A stretch of 64,000 nucleotides of DNA from Candidatus Roseilinea sp. (GTDB lineage Bacteria > Chloroflexota > Anaerolineae > J036 > Brachytrichaceae): the NCBI GenBank assembly GCA_025998955.1, contig AP024676.1:4524001-4588000 (forward strand). Reading direction: 5' to 3'. The translations under genes were made by a program, and so were the position numbers. A model generated the notes under the pieces. It worked only from the letters and a program-made list of their open reading frames with translations. It was not told where the DNA came from and ran no database searches. Below are positions 55,031 through 63,119 of this stretch, piece after piece (position 1 is the stretch's first letter; every line of letters starts with the position of its first letter).

Positions 55031-55141
55031 CTTCCTCTCACGACTCAAACAAACGACGCACCCAGTGCGAGCGGGGCAATTATCGCGCCATGCTGCGCAC
55101 CGATCAAAGGAGCGCGCAAAGAAAATTTAAGGTTGGTCTTA

Positions 55142-55170
55142 TTGACGCTGATGTTGGGTAGAGGTATAAA
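55142..55170 (+). promoter_or_regulatory. Promoter of the M-box operon
   Basis: TTGACG (55142-55147) and TATAAA (55165-55170) are separated by 17 bp. The start site near 55177 would place the whole aptamer in the leader. Confidence 0.7.
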
Positions 55171-55185
55171 GCGCGCCGGTAACCG

Positions 55186-55367
55186 AATCGCTCGTTAGGT
55201 GAGGCTCCTGGTTGAACACAAGCTGCCGCCCGGAAACGTCGAGAGACGCCAATGGGTAAAACAGGCTAGGTCGGCTTAAGGCTTTGCACGGAGCAGCTGA
55301 TTCTGATCCCAAACGCAGGCCATGCGCGCGGAATCTACGTCAACCAGTGCCAAAACTCTCACGAGGG
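55186..55367 (+). ncRNA. M-box (ykoK-type) magnesium riboswitch aptamer
   Basis: The conserved core is seen directly: CTCGTTAGGTGAGGCTCCTG at 55191-55210, GCCGCCCGGAAACGTCGAGA then GACGCCAATGGG at 55224-55256, CTTAAGG at 55275-55281 and CCAGTGCCAAAACTCTCACG at 55343-55362. Order and spacing match the M-box class, which binds several Mg2+ ions. The closing P1 helix is CTCGT (55191-55195) with ACGAG (55361-55365). The downstream terminator and mgtC gene agree with this identity. Confidence 0.95.
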
Positions 55368-55369
55368 GC
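55363..55369 (+). promoter_or_regulatory. Antiterminator strand of the riboswitch
   Basis: GAGGGGC can pair with GCCCCTC at 55436-55442, the left side of the terminator. Its first bases are also the 3' side of P1, so Mg2+ binding, which closes P1, would free the terminator. This gives a simple OFF switch at high Mg2+. Confidence 0.7.
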
Positions 55370-55432
55370 GTCAAGTCGCCGGGCTAGCAGCCCACCAGGG
55401 CGATCCTGATAGTGAAGCCGCGCGCATTTTGA

Positions 55433-55462
55433 ACAGCCCCTCGGCAAGAGGGGCTGTTTTTT
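55433..55462 (+). terminator. Intrinsic terminator of the M-box leader
   Basis: ACAGCCCCTC (55433-55442), loop GGCAA, GAGGGGCTGT (55448-55457), then five further T. The stem is a perfect 10 bp. It lies between the aptamer and mgtC. Confidence 0.93.
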
Positions 55463-55610
55463 GTCTGCCGAACATTCGTTAACACGCGCAGCGTATGACC
55501 ATTTGGGGGCGAATGTTTATCGCTGGCTGAAGAGGCTCAGCAAAAAGCGATGCAGTGAAATGTCAAGGGGGTGAAAGTTGGGAAGGAGGCCAAAAACGGA
55601 GGTGAATGAA
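55463..55610 (+). other. Leader between terminator and mgtC
   Basis: A hairpin AACATTCG (55471-55478) with CGAATGTT (55510-55517) is present, and two Shine-Dalgarno-like sites follow at 55582-55588 (GAAGGAG) and 55599-55605 (GGAGGTG). The second is 5 nt from the mgtC ATG. No separate gene is seen. Confidence 0.5.
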
Positions 55611-56519
55611 ATGGCTTGGACACAGTGGATCTCGGTACAACAAGTGGAGACCTGGCTTGCATCTCTCTACGGCATTGCCTTGACCAGGATGTTGCTCACA
55701 TTGCTGCTATGTGGGCTGGTGGGCCTCGAGCGCAGCACGCATGAGCGGGCAAGCGGCTTTCGCCCGCACATTCTCGTTGGCTTGGGGGCGTGCCTGGCTA
55801 CCCTGGCCGGCGCCTACGGCTTTCCGGACATCATGGGCGATCGCGACCCATTGCGGGTGGCGAGCTACGTCATTTCAGGCATTGGCTTCCTCGGCGCAGG
55901 CGCCATCCTTCGCCACGGCGCGACCGTGCGTGGCCTGACGACGGCAGCGACGTTGTGGGGCGCAGCCGGCGTCGGCGTCACAGTCGCTGCCGGTCTAGGC
56001 TGGCTGGCAGTCATCGCCGTCGGGTTGTATCTGTTCACGCTGGTGCCGCTGGAATGGCTTGAGGGCCGGCTGCGCACACGCCGCGCTGTGAATGCGCTGA
56101 TGATCCACGTGCGCGATGACAACCGTGCGGTGGGCAAGACGCTGCGCGCGCTGACGATGCTCGGTGCACCGGTGAAACGCGCTACTGTGCTGCCGGCCCA
56201 AGGGGAGACGGCGTTGCTACAGGTAGAGCTGGCGCGTCCGCTTCCCGTTGACCAGGCGCCTCTGCTCGCCAGGCAGTTGCTCACGTTGAAGAAGTATGTG
56301 TCGCAGGTGAATACATCGCTGGCTACGATGAATGACGAAGTGCAGGCTCTGGAATTATCGCCGGCGGCCGGTGAATCATTATCGGGATCGGGCGAGCCGG
56401 TCGTTCCCCTGAACCTGAGCGACGACACGCTTCTGGAGAAATTGAACGAAGCCGACGCCGAAGCGGAGAGCCAGAACAATGATGCAGTGAACGCCGATTG
56501 GCAAGGACGAGCACCATGA
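55611..56519 (+). CDS. mgtC: MgtC/SapB family protein
   Basis: The 302-residue membrane protein has the MgtC domain: LLTLLLCGLVGLERSTHERA, GFRPHILVGLGACLATLAGA, YVISGIGFLGAGAILRHGAT, VRGLTTAATLWGAAGVGVTV. MgtC proteins are made at low Mg2+ and act on F-type ATPase or Mg2+ homeostasis in some bacteria. An extended C-terminal soluble domain (about 160-300, with an ACT-like segment MIHVRDDNRAVGKTLRALTM) is present. It is under the M-box riboswitch. Its TGA overlaps the next ATG as ATGA, so the next gene is translationally coupled. Confidence 0.93.
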   Translation: MAWTQWISVQQVETWLASLYGIALTRMLLTLLLCGLVGLERSTHERASGFRPHILVGLGACLATLAGAYGFPDIMGDRDPLRVASYVISGIGFLGAGAILRHGATVRGLTTAATLWGAAGVGVTVAAGLGWLAVIAVGLYLFTLVPLEWLEGRLRTRRAVNALMIHVRDDNRAVGKTLRALTMLGAPVKRATVLPAQGETALLQVELARPLPVDQAPLLARQLLTLKKYVSQVNTSLATMNDEVQALELSPAAGESLSGSGEPVVPLNLSDDTLLEKLNEADAEAESQNNDAVNADWQGRAP

Positions 56520-58258
56520 CCCGACTCACCTTTCCCACCCGCGAGGTGTTGCGCCGCATGCCATTCACGGCAGCGGATGCGGCGATCGTCGTTGGCACGC
56601 TCGCCCTCATCGTCATGTTCGCCTACGTGGGCCGCACAGCGCTCGTGCCGTTTCAGCCGCCGGACGTGCTGCCCGAGCCAATCAGCCTGGAGATCATCCA
56701 TCTGCCCTACTACCTGGCGCGCAGCACACTGCGTATGTTCATTGCGCTGGGCTTCTCGCTGCTGTTCACCTTCACCTATGGCTACATTGCAGCGCACAGC
56801 CCACGCGCCGAGCGCGTGCTCATTCCGTTGCTCGATATCTTGCAGAGCGTGCCGGTGCTCGGCTTCCTCTCGGTGACGATCACGTTCTTCATCACGCTCT
56901 TCCGCGGCAGCCTGCTCGGACTGGAGGCTGCCTCCATCTTTGCCATCTTCACCAGTCAGGTGTGGAACATGACCTTCTCGTTCTACCACTCGCTGCGCAC
57001 CATCCCGCGCGAGCAGCAGGAAATGGCGCGCATGTTCCGGCTGTCGCGCTGGCACTACTTCACGCGGGTCGAAGCGCCGAACGCGATGATCGGGTTGACG
57101 TGGAACACGATGATGAGCTTCGGCGGCGGGTGGTTCTTCGTCGCCGCCAGCGAGGCCATCAGCGTGCTCAATCAGGACTATCGCTTGCCCGGCATCGGCG
57201 CCTACGTGACCGAGGCAATTGATCAACAGAACTTCGGTGCGCTGATCGCTGCCATCGTCGCCATGGCCATCATGATCGTGCTAGTGGATCAGTTTGTGTG
57301 GCGACCACTCATCGCTTGGTCGCAGAAGTTCCGGAATGAGCAAAGCGAAGCGAGCGAGACACCGACGTCGTGGGTGCTCGACCTGTGGCGCGCAGCGCGG
57401 CTGCCGACGCTGGTTGGTCATGCGCTGCGCCCGGCCGGCGAATTCGTCAATCGCGCCCTGAGCGGCTCACTGGCGGCCAAACCAGCACAGATGGGGTCAG
57501 CGCGCGTTAAAGCGCCGGCATGGGTGGACGTGCTCTATAACGGGCTGCTCATCGCACTGGCGGTAGGCGGGGCACTCATACTCATTCGCTTCATCCTGGG
57601 CGAAGTGGGCGTGGCCGAGGTGGGTAGCACGTTTTTGCTGGGCGTGGTCACCATGCTTCGGGTAATCGTGCTCACCGCCCTGAGTACCCTGATCTGGGCG
57701 CCGATTGGGGTGGCCATCGGCTTCAACCCGCGCCTGGCCCGGCTGATCCAACCGGTGGCGCAGTTTTTATCGGCTTTCCCGGCCAACTTCCTCTTCCCAT
57801 TCGTGACCTTTGCGCTGATCGCGACCGGCGTGAGCCTGAACGTGGGCAGCATCTTGCTGATGTCGCTGGGGGCGCAGTGGTATGTCTTGTTCAACATCAT
57901 TGCCGGCGCGCAGACCATCCCCAGCGATCTGCGCGAGATGGCAGCCAACATGGGCTTGCGTGGTTGGAAGCTGTGGCGGCGATTGATCATCCCTGGAATC
58001 TTCTCCGCCTGGGTGACGGGCGGCATCACTGCCTCGGGCGGCGCGTGGAACGCCAGCATCGTGGCCGAAGTTGTATCGTGGGGCGACACCACGCTCGTGG
58101 CGACCGGCCTGGGGGCTTACATCGCTCAGGCCACAGAGGTAGGCGACTGGCCGCGCATTGCGCTGGGCGTGGGGATGATGGCGTTGTTCGTCGTTGCGTT
58201 CAACCGCCTGCTTTGGCGACGGTTGTATGCCTTGGCCGAGCGCAGATACTCGCTCTGA
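56516..58258 (+). CDS. Double-length ABC transporter permease, NitT/TauT-like
   Basis: The 580-residue protein is two permeases in one chain. The first half has helices around MFIALGFSLLFTFTYGYIAA and an EAA loop QEMARMFRLSRWHYFTRVEA. The second half has VLTALSTLIWAPIGVAIGFN and the EAA loop REMAANMGLRGWKLWRRLII. A linker of about 100 residues joins them. Its nearest named families carry nitrate, sulfonates or taurine, but no binding-protein gene is present. It overlaps mgtC by 4 bp and so sits in the M-box operon. The substrate is unknown; a link to Mg2+ supply is inferred from regulation. Confidence 0.88.
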   Translation: MTRLTFPTREVLRRMPFTAADAAIVVGTLALIVMFAYVGRTALVPFQPPDVLPEPISLEIIHLPYYLARSTLRMFIALGFSLLFTFTYGYIAAHSPRAERVLIPLLDILQSVPVLGFLSVTITFFITLFRGSLLGLEAASIFAIFTSQVWNMTFSFYHSLRTIPREQQEMARMFRLSRWHYFTRVEAPNAMIGLTWNTMMSFGGGWFFVAASEAISVLNQDYRLPGIGAYVTEAIDQQNFGALIAAIVAMAIMIVLVDQFVWRPLIAWSQKFRNEQSEASETPTSWVLDLWRAARLPTLVGHALRPAGEFVNRALSGSLAAKPAQMGSARVKAPAWVDVLYNGLLIALAVGGALILIRFILGEVGVAEVGSTFLLGVVTMLRVIVLTALSTLIWAPIGVAIGFNPRLARLIQPVAQFLSAFPANFLFPFVTFALIATGVSLNVGSILLMSLGAQWYVLFNIIAGAQTIPSDLREMAANMGLRGWKLWRRLIIPGIFSAWVTGGITASGGAWNASIVAEVVSWGDTTLVATGLGAYIAQATEVGDWPRIALGVGMMALFVVAFNRLLWRRLYALAERRYSL

Positions 58259-58291
58259 ATCTACATCTCAACGACAGGAAGGAGTGTTCCT

Positions 58292-59653
58292 ATGGCAAGC
58301 GTCATTTACGATGGGCTTCCCACGCCGGCGACGCCAGCCGGGCGTGAGGTGCTCATCCGCGCCGACAAGGTTTGCAAGAGCTTCGAGCTGCCGGATGGCA
58401 ACGGCATCTTCACGGTGCTCGAAGACATTAGCCTCGCCATTATGCCAGGTGAGATCGTGGCGTTGTTGGGCCGCAGCGGCAGTGGCAAGAGCACGCTGTT
58501 GCGAATCCTTGCTGGGCTCATTCCAGCTTCGAGCGGCGATGTGTTTTCATCCGGGCGGCGCGTGGTCGGTCCCAATCCTGATGTGGCGATGGTCTTTCAA
58601 ACATTTGCCTTGCTGCCATGGTTGACCGTGCAGCAAAACGTCGAGTTAGGCTTGGAAGCGCTAGGCGTTCCGATGAAAGAGCGACAGGCGCGCGCGCTGA
58701 AGGCCATTGACATGGTTGGACTCGACGGCTTCGAGAGCGCCTATCCCAAAGAGCTATCGGGCGGTATGCGCCAGCGCGTCGGCTTCGCGCGCGCGTTCGT
58801 CAAGCAGCCGAAGGTGTTGTTCATGGACGAGCCGTTCAGCGCGCTGGACGTACTGACTGCCGAAAACCTGCGCGGCGAGATCAGCGACCTCTGGGAGAAG
58901 GGTGACTTCCCGGCACAGAGCGTGCTGATCGTCACGCACAACATCGAGGAAGCGGTGTATTTGGCCGACCGCGTCATTATCCTGGGCGCGAACCCGGGTC
59001 GGGTGCGCGGCGAAGTGACGATTGACCTGCCGCGCCCACGCGACCGGAGCGCGCGCCGGTTCAAGGAGCTGGTGGATGGCATCTACATCGCCATGACGAA
59101 CCCGGACCGCGACGTGACCGCAGCCATGGCCGGCGTGCTGCCGCGCCGCGAGACACCCTACCCGCCGTTGCCCCATGCCACCGTCGGCGGGATCAGCGGC
59201 TTGCTCGAACTGCTCAACGAGCGGCCTGAACTCCGCGACTTGCCCGAGATCTCCAGCACGCTCCAACTGGCGACGGATGATCTGTTGCCGATCGTTGATG
59301 CAGCCGTGATGCTGGGTCTGGCCGAGGTGAGGCAGGGCGATATCACCCTTACCGATAACGGCCGGGCGTTCGCCACAGCCGACATCCAGACCAGCAAGGA
59401 CATCTTCCGCGCGCAACTGTTGGAGCGCGTGCCGACGGTGAAGATGATCTACAACACGCTCCAGGCCAAGCCGAATGGTTCGATGCGTGCCGGGTTCTTC
59501 CTCGACATCTTGGACGAGCACTTCCCGCGCGAGGAAGCGCAGCACCAATTCGAGACGGCTGTGGACTGGGGACGCTATGCCGAGCTGTTCGAATACGATC
59601 GTGGCGAAGATCGGCTGTTGCTGCCGGTCGAAGTGAGCGAGTTGACGGACTGA
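58292..59653 (+). CDS. ABC transporter ATPase with C-terminal AAA-associated domain
   Basis: The 453-residue ATPase has Walker A ALLGRSGSGKSTLLRILAGL, Q-loop MVFQTFALLPWLTVQQNVEL, signature ELSGGMRQRVGFARAF, Walker B VLFMDEPFSALDVLTAENLR and the switch VLIVTHNIEEAVYLADRVII. A second domain (about 280-453) matches the AAA-associated C-terminal domain seen in NitT/TauT-type ATPases (GGISGLLELLNERPELRDLP, TLTDNGRAFATADIQTSKDI). GACAGGAAGGAG precedes ATG 58292. It is the energising partner of the double permease and third gene of the riboswitch operon. Confidence 0.92.
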   Translation: MASVIYDGLPTPATPAGREVLIRADKVCKSFELPDGNGIFTVLEDISLAIMPGEIVALLGRSGSGKSTLLRILAGLIPASSGDVFSSGRRVVGPNPDVAMVFQTFALLPWLTVQQNVELGLEALGVPMKERQARALKAIDMVGLDGFESAYPKELSGGMRQRVGFARAFVKQPKVLFMDEPFSALDVLTAENLRGEISDLWEKGDFPAQSVLIVTHNIEEAVYLADRVIILGANPGRVRGEVTIDLPRPRDRSARRFKELVDGIYIAMTNPDRDVTAAMAGVLPRRETPYPPLPHATVGGISGLLELLNERPELRDLPEISSTLQLATDDLLPIVDAAVMLGLAEVRQGDITLTDNGRAFATADIQTSKDIFRAQLLERVPTVKMIYNTLQAKPNGSMRAGFFLDILDEHFPREEAQHQFETAVDWGRYAELFEYDRGEDRLLLPVEVSELTD

Positions 59654-59688
59654 ACTCACCGTCCCTCAGTCGCGATTCGCGTGCAGCG

Positions 59689-59694
59689 GATAAT
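59689..59694 (+). promoter_or_regulatory. -10 like element before the SelL-like gene
   Basis: GATAAT ends 6 nt before ATG 59701. The intervening AGGGGC could instead serve as a weak ribosome binding site. Confidence 0.35.
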
Positions 59695-59700
59695 AGGGGC

Positions 59701-60300
59701 ATGCGAAGCCAGAGCAGTATGCTGCGCATCCCTCAGGTGGGCGAGCCGGCGCCGAACTTCGAGGCGACAGATATTGACGGGCGCGCTGTCGTGCTGAGTC
59801 GGCATCCCAAGCCCGTCGCGCTGGTGTTCCTGCGCCACCTGGCCTGACACTACTGCGTGATGCATCTGGTGCAGTTGCACCAGTCCCTGCACGAGCAGCG
59901 CGTCGCCGCGCCGGTGCTGGTGTTTTCGTTCGCGCCGGCCGAGCGCTTCGCGCGCTGGCTCAGCCTTGTGCTCGACGTCGAGATGCCGCGCGAATGGCGC
60001 GCGAACACGCGTTTCATCGCCGACCCATCGCTGCGCATCTATCACGCCTACGGGCTGGGCCGGAACTCGCTGTGGCGGGTCTATGGCCCGCGCATCCTGC
60101 TGCGCTATGCGCTGCGTTGGTTGCGCGGTCATGGCATCCCCAAGGTTGTCGAGGATCCGTTACAACGTGGCGGTGACTTCGTGGTGGACGCGCGAGGATG
60201 CATCGCGCTCAGTCATGTCGGTGTAGATCAGGCCGACCGGCCGCCGGTGGAACGCATCATCGCTGCGATGGTTGAACCGAGCTGGTCACCGAGGATGTAG
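59701..60300 (+). CDS. SelL-related thioredoxin-fold redox protein, probable selenoprotein
   Basis: Read with UGA 59845-59847 as selenocysteine, this is a 199-residue AhpC/TSA-like protein. The N terminus IPQVGEPAPNFEATDIDGRA and strand PVALVFLRHLA lead into Sec-His-Tyr-Cys (Sec 49, Cys 52), exactly where relatives have a CxxC redox pair. The frame continues with VMHLVQLHQSLHEQRVAAPV, VLVFSFAPAERFARWLSLVL and GGDFVVDARGCIALSH, showing normal coding sequence on both sides. A SECIS-like hairpin begins 18 nt after the UGA. Family: SelL-related redox proteins. The alternative, a nonsense pseudogene, is less likely because the stop is a UGA at the catalytic position. ATG 59719 is a possible start. 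selA, selB and selC are not in the window. Confidence 0.82.
59845..59883 (+). promoter_or_regulatory. UGA codon and bacterial SECIS-like hairpin
   Basis: CTGGTGC (59866-59872), loop AGTT, GCACCAG (59877-59883) form a perfect 7 bp stem; the outer bases of the loop could also pair. The apical loop starts 25 nt after the UGA and has G at its second position, which meets the bacterial SECIS rules. Confidence 0.75.
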
Positions 60301-60335
60301 CTGATGACCTTGCGGCCGGTGTAACTAAGGAGGAA

Positions 60336-60409
60336 TGAGCCGTGCAGGATTCGAACCTGCGACACGAGGATTAAAAGTCCCCTGCTCTGCCAGGCTGAGC
60401 TAACGGCCC
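60336..60409 (-). tRNA. tRNA-Lys (anticodon TTT)
   Basis: On the minus strand the acceptor GGGCCGT pairs with ACGGCTC (one G-T pair). The D-arm region reads TAGCTCAGCCTGGCAGAGC. The anticodon loop is CTTTTAA with TTT at 34-36, and the T-arm contains GCAGGTTCGAATCCTGC. The discriminator is A and CCA is not encoded. It lies just after hisIE on the same strand. Confidence 0.96.
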
Positions 60410-60452
60410 TGCACCCAAATCATACCGCTACTTCCTGAGAGCCGGAAGAGCG

Positions 60453-61115
60453 TCATTTCGCCTGCGTAGCTTGTGTATGTCGTTCGGCCAGCCGAGCCAG
60501 CACCTCGCGCAGCGTCACGCCGCGCTCGTTCAACAGCACGAGCAGATGAAAGAGCAGATCGGCGCTCTCTTCGATTAGCCGATTGTCGTCTTGAGCAACG
60601 CCGGCCAGCGCCGTCTCCAGCCCTTCTTCACCGACCTTCTGAGCAATCTTGAAGCGGCCCTGCGCGAACAGACGCGCGGTATAGCTTTCGTCGGGCAGGG
60701 CGACGCGGCGCGATTGCACGATGTCCGCCAGTTCGTCGAGGAAGCCGGCCGCAGGCGGTTGGAGCACGTTGCCGTTCACGTCCTGCCAGAAGCAGCTCTC
60801 GCGGCCGGTGTGGCATGTCGGGCCAGCCGGTTCGGCGCGGACGAGCAGGCAATCGGCATCGCAATCGGCGCGCACTTCGCACACGCGCAGCACGTTGCCG
60901 CTGGTTGCGCCCTTGTGCCACAACGCTTGCCGGCTGCGTGACCAGAACCACACTTCGCCGGTATGCAGCGTGCGCTGCAGTGCCTCATCGTTCATCCAGC
61001 CGAGCATGAGCACGCGGCCAGTGAGGGCGTCCTGAATGATAGCGGGGATCAGGCCGAAGGCATCGAACTTGAGTTGAAGCACGTCTCGCTGTGCTGCGGG
61101 CCAGGCCGACAGCAT
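60453..61115 (-). CDS. hisI: Bifunctional phosphoribosyl-AMP cyclohydrolase / phosphoribosyl-ATP pyrophosphatase
   Basis: The 220-residue HisIE fusion catalyses steps 2 and 3 of histidine synthesis. The HisI part has [36 protein letters not shown], and metal site [14 protein letters not shown] with [10 protein letters not shown]. The HisE part has [20 protein letters not shown] and [23 protein letters not shown] 61115 begins just before homology; a longer frame upstream would be read through the Cys-rich gene. It lies 31 bp after that gene and may share its promoter. Confidence 0.95.
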   Translation of the reverse strand: MLSAWPAAQRDVLQLKFDAFGLIPAIIQDALTGRVLMLGWMNDEALQRTLHTGEVWFWSRSRQALWHKGATSGNVLRVCEVRADCDADCLLVRAEPAGPTCHTGRESCFWQDVNGNVLQPPAAGFLDELADIVQSRRVALPDESYTARLFAQGRFKIAQKVGEEGLETALAGVAQDDNRLIEESADLLFHLLVLLNERGVTLREVLARLAERHTQATQAK

Positions 61116-61146
61116 GGCAACCTCGTATGTGATTATAGCGGCGTGG

Positions 61147-61602
61147 TCATGCATCCTGTGCGGCATCGCTATCGTGCGTGCCATCCTTGTCCTCGCTTTC
61201 ATCGTCGCCTCCGCCGAACTCGGGCAGGATGAGCCGTGTTGGCTCGTCGTTGTAGAGGCCGGGCACGACCAGCCAAAAAGCTTGACGACACTGGAACAGC
61301 CGCAACGGCAGCACTTCCTCCGGCAGATGCAGCCGCTCGTGCTCCTCCCAATCGTCCAGCGCGCCGGCGTGCAGCACGGCACACGGTGGACACAGGTCGC
61401 CGGGTTTGCCTTTCAGTGCGTCGTATTCTGGATCTTCTGGATCGAGCGGGCGCGGCTTCGGCATGTGTTTGTCCTGCGCGAATGGGCAGGGCTTGCCGCC
61501 GAGTTTGGCCGGCAATAAGCCGGAGCAAATCAGCGAGTCGGAATACAACATGCCGTCGGCAGAGATGAAGAGTGCGCGCGGGTTGAAGTCGGTATTGCTC
61601 AT
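61147..61602 (-). CDS. Cys-rich small protein, unknown function
   Basis: The 151-residue protein is not recognised. It has Cys residues spaced as [20 protein letters not shown], then [12 protein letters not shown], and a single FQCRQAF, which could bind a metal. The N terminus [16 protein letters not shown] and an acidic C-terminal tail ([20 protein letters not shown]) complete it. CAGGAGCTGCC precedes ATG 61602. A near-perfect promoter with an operator-like palindrome lies upstream. It sits between a DUF7662-HTH gene and hisIE. Confidence 0.65.
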   Translation of the reverse strand: MSNTDFNPRALFISADGMLYSDSLICSGLLPAKLGGKPCPFAQDKHMPKPRPLDPEDPEYDALKGKPGDLCPPCAVLHAGALDDWEEHERLHLPEEVLPLRLFQCRQAFWLVVPGLYNDEPTRLILPEFGGGDDESEDKDGTHDSDAAQDA

Positions 61603-61627
61603 GGCAGCTCCTGGCGGTTGGTTCGTT

Positions 61628-61669
61628 ACCGTGTTTTCAACATTATACACGGTATCGGGAGCATGTCAA
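61628..61669 (-). promoter_or_regulatory. Promoter with overlapping palindrome upstream of the Cys-rich gene
   Basis: On the minus strand TTGACA (61664-61669) and TATAAT (61642-61647) are 16 bp apart. ACCGTGT (61628-61634) and ACACGGT (61647-61653) form an inverted repeat that covers the -10 and start site. This is the typical place for a repressor site, perhaps for the adjacent HTH protein. Confidence 0.75.
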
Positions 61670-61763
61670 TAGCCGACGGGCACAATGCGCAAGGCGACGT
61701 GGGCGTGAGCCCGGCGGAAAGGGAATGCTGCGCGCGGCGTCCTGAGATCCGCGCCGGTGTTGC

Positions 61764-62261
61764 CTATAGGTCGGCGCCGTAGTGGAATCCGGCGCGTTCG
61801 GCGACGAGGGTAAGGTGTTTGGAGGTGGCGCGTGTGGGAGCATAGGCCCCGGTCTCCCACTCGCTGACCGTTTGTTGGCGCACGCCCAGCTCGCGCGCGA
61901 ACTCGGCCTGGCTCATGTTCATGTGCTCGCGTAGGGCTTTGATCAGGCCGGCATTCCAGAGGATCGTGTCGCCGTCGCGTTCGACGACGTAGCGGCTAGC
62001 CAGCTTGGCCGGGACGGCAAACACGACCTGTTTGCGCTGCAGATCCACCGCGGCCACTTTATAGCCGGCGTCCAGCCAGGCTTTCGCTTGCGGGGAAGCG
62101 CGCCGGCGATTGCTCCACCACCCACGCTCGATGCGCGCGCCCTCCGGCAAAGGCTTGCCCAGGATCTTCTCGATTTGCGCGAAGGTCAGGGTGATCTCTT
62201 CCTGATCCCGCTCGCGCAGGTAAGTGAACAGGGGATAATATTTGCTGCCGGGCTTGCTCAT
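61764..62261 (-). CDS. DUF7662 plus XRE-type HTH regulator
   Basis: The 165-residue protein joins two parts. The N-terminal part (SKYYPLFTYLRERDQEEITL, FAQIEKILGKPLPEGARIER, GWWSNRRRASPQAKAWLDAG) resembles DUF7662-type domains. The C-terminal part is an XRE helix-turn-helix (ALREHMNMSQAEFARELGVR then QQTVSEWETGAY). It probably binds DNA and could act on the palindrome at 61628-61653. The start is ATG 62261 with GTGGAG upstream; a start at 62300 is possible. It interrupts the his cluster between hisF and hisIE. Confidence 0.78.
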   Translation of the reverse strand: MSKPGSKYYPLFTYLRERDQEEITLTFAQIEKILGKPLPEGARIERGWWSNRRRASPQAKAWLDAGYKVAAVDLQRKQVVFAVPAKLASRYVVERDGDTILWNAGLIKALREHMNMSQAEFARELGVRQQTVSEWETGAYAPTRATSKHLTLVAERAGFHYGADL

Positions 62262-62359
62262 GCTCCACTGATCGTCATCCGTTCTGCCGCTCTGCTGCAT
62301 CGCCGAACGCGATCGCTTCTACGGCATAGAGATTAGATCAACCCGCCTTAAAGTCAAAC

Positions 62360-63112
62360 TCACAATCGCACCGGCACGCCGCGACCGGCTAAGTAGCGCT
62401 TGACCTCGCTCACGCTAAAGGTTTTGTAGTGGAAGACCGACGCGGCCAGCACCGCGCTGGCGCCGGCTTGGATCGCCTCGTAGAAGTGTTCGAGCTTGCC
62501 GGCCCCGCCGGAGGCGATGACCGGGATGTTGACGGCGTTGCAGATCGCGCGCAGCAGCGGCAGGTCGTAGCCGTCCTGCGTGCCGTCGGTGTCCATGCTG
62601 GTGAGCAGGATCTCGCCCGCGCCGCGTCGCTCGGCCTCTTGCGCCCAGGCGACGGCGTCCAGCTCGGTCGGCACGCGCCCGCCGTTCAGGTAGACCTTCC
62701 AACGGTCGCCCTCGCGCCGGGCGTCTATGGCCACCACCACGCACTGCGACCCGAAGCGCCAGGCCGCTTCATTGATCAGGTTGGGATTGCGCACGGCGGC
62801 GCTGTTGATCGAGCACTTATCGGCGCCGGCCAGCAACAGCGTGCGGAAGTCGTCGGCGGAGCGGATGCCGCCGCCGATGGTGAACGGGATGAATACCTCG
62901 TCTGCCACGCGGCGCGCCATCTCGACAATCGTGCCGCGGCCTTCGTGCGAGGCCAGGATGTCGAGGAAGACCAGCTCGTCGGCGCGTTCATCGTTGTAGA
63001 TGGCGGCCTGCTCCACCGGATCGCCGGCGTCGCGCAGGTTGACGAAGTTCACACCCTTGACCACCCGGCCGTTGGCCACGTCGAAGCAGGGGATGATGCG
63101 TTTGGCCAGCAT
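62360..63112 (-). CDS. hisF: Imidazole glycerol phosphate synthase subunit HisF
   Basis: HisF is the cyclase that joins PRFAR with ammonia from HisH. The 250-residue TIM barrel begins [20 protein letters not shown] with catalytic Asp 11, and has [60 protein letters not shown] (Asp 130 region) and [20 protein letters not shown] 63112 lies 7 bp after the hisA stop. Normal length for the family. Confidence 0.97.
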   Translation of the reverse strand: MLAKRIIPCFDVANGRVVKGVNFVNLRDAGDPVEQAAIYNDERADELVFLDILASHEGRGTIVEMARRVADEVFIPFTIGGGIRSADDFRTLLLAGADKCSINSAAVRNPNLINEAAWRFGSQCVVVAIDARREGDRWKVYLNGGRVPTELDAVAWAQEAERRGAGEILLTSMDTDGTQDGYDLPLLRAICNAVNIPVIASGGAGKLEHFYEAIQAGASAVLAASVFHYKTFSVSEVKRYLAGRGVPVRL

Positions 63113-63119
63113 GACGGCT

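Noticed and set aside
59857-60300. A separate 147-codon gene starting at GTG/ATG after the UGA
   Set aside because: The sequence upstream in the same frame encodes the missing N-terminal half of the same fold, and the break is a single UGA at the redox position with a SECIS-like hairpin.
61236-61568. A plus-strand frame opposite the Cys-rich gene
   Set aside because: The minus strand has a near-consensus promoter and a ribosome binding site; the plus-strand product is Arg/Ala-rich and without motifs.
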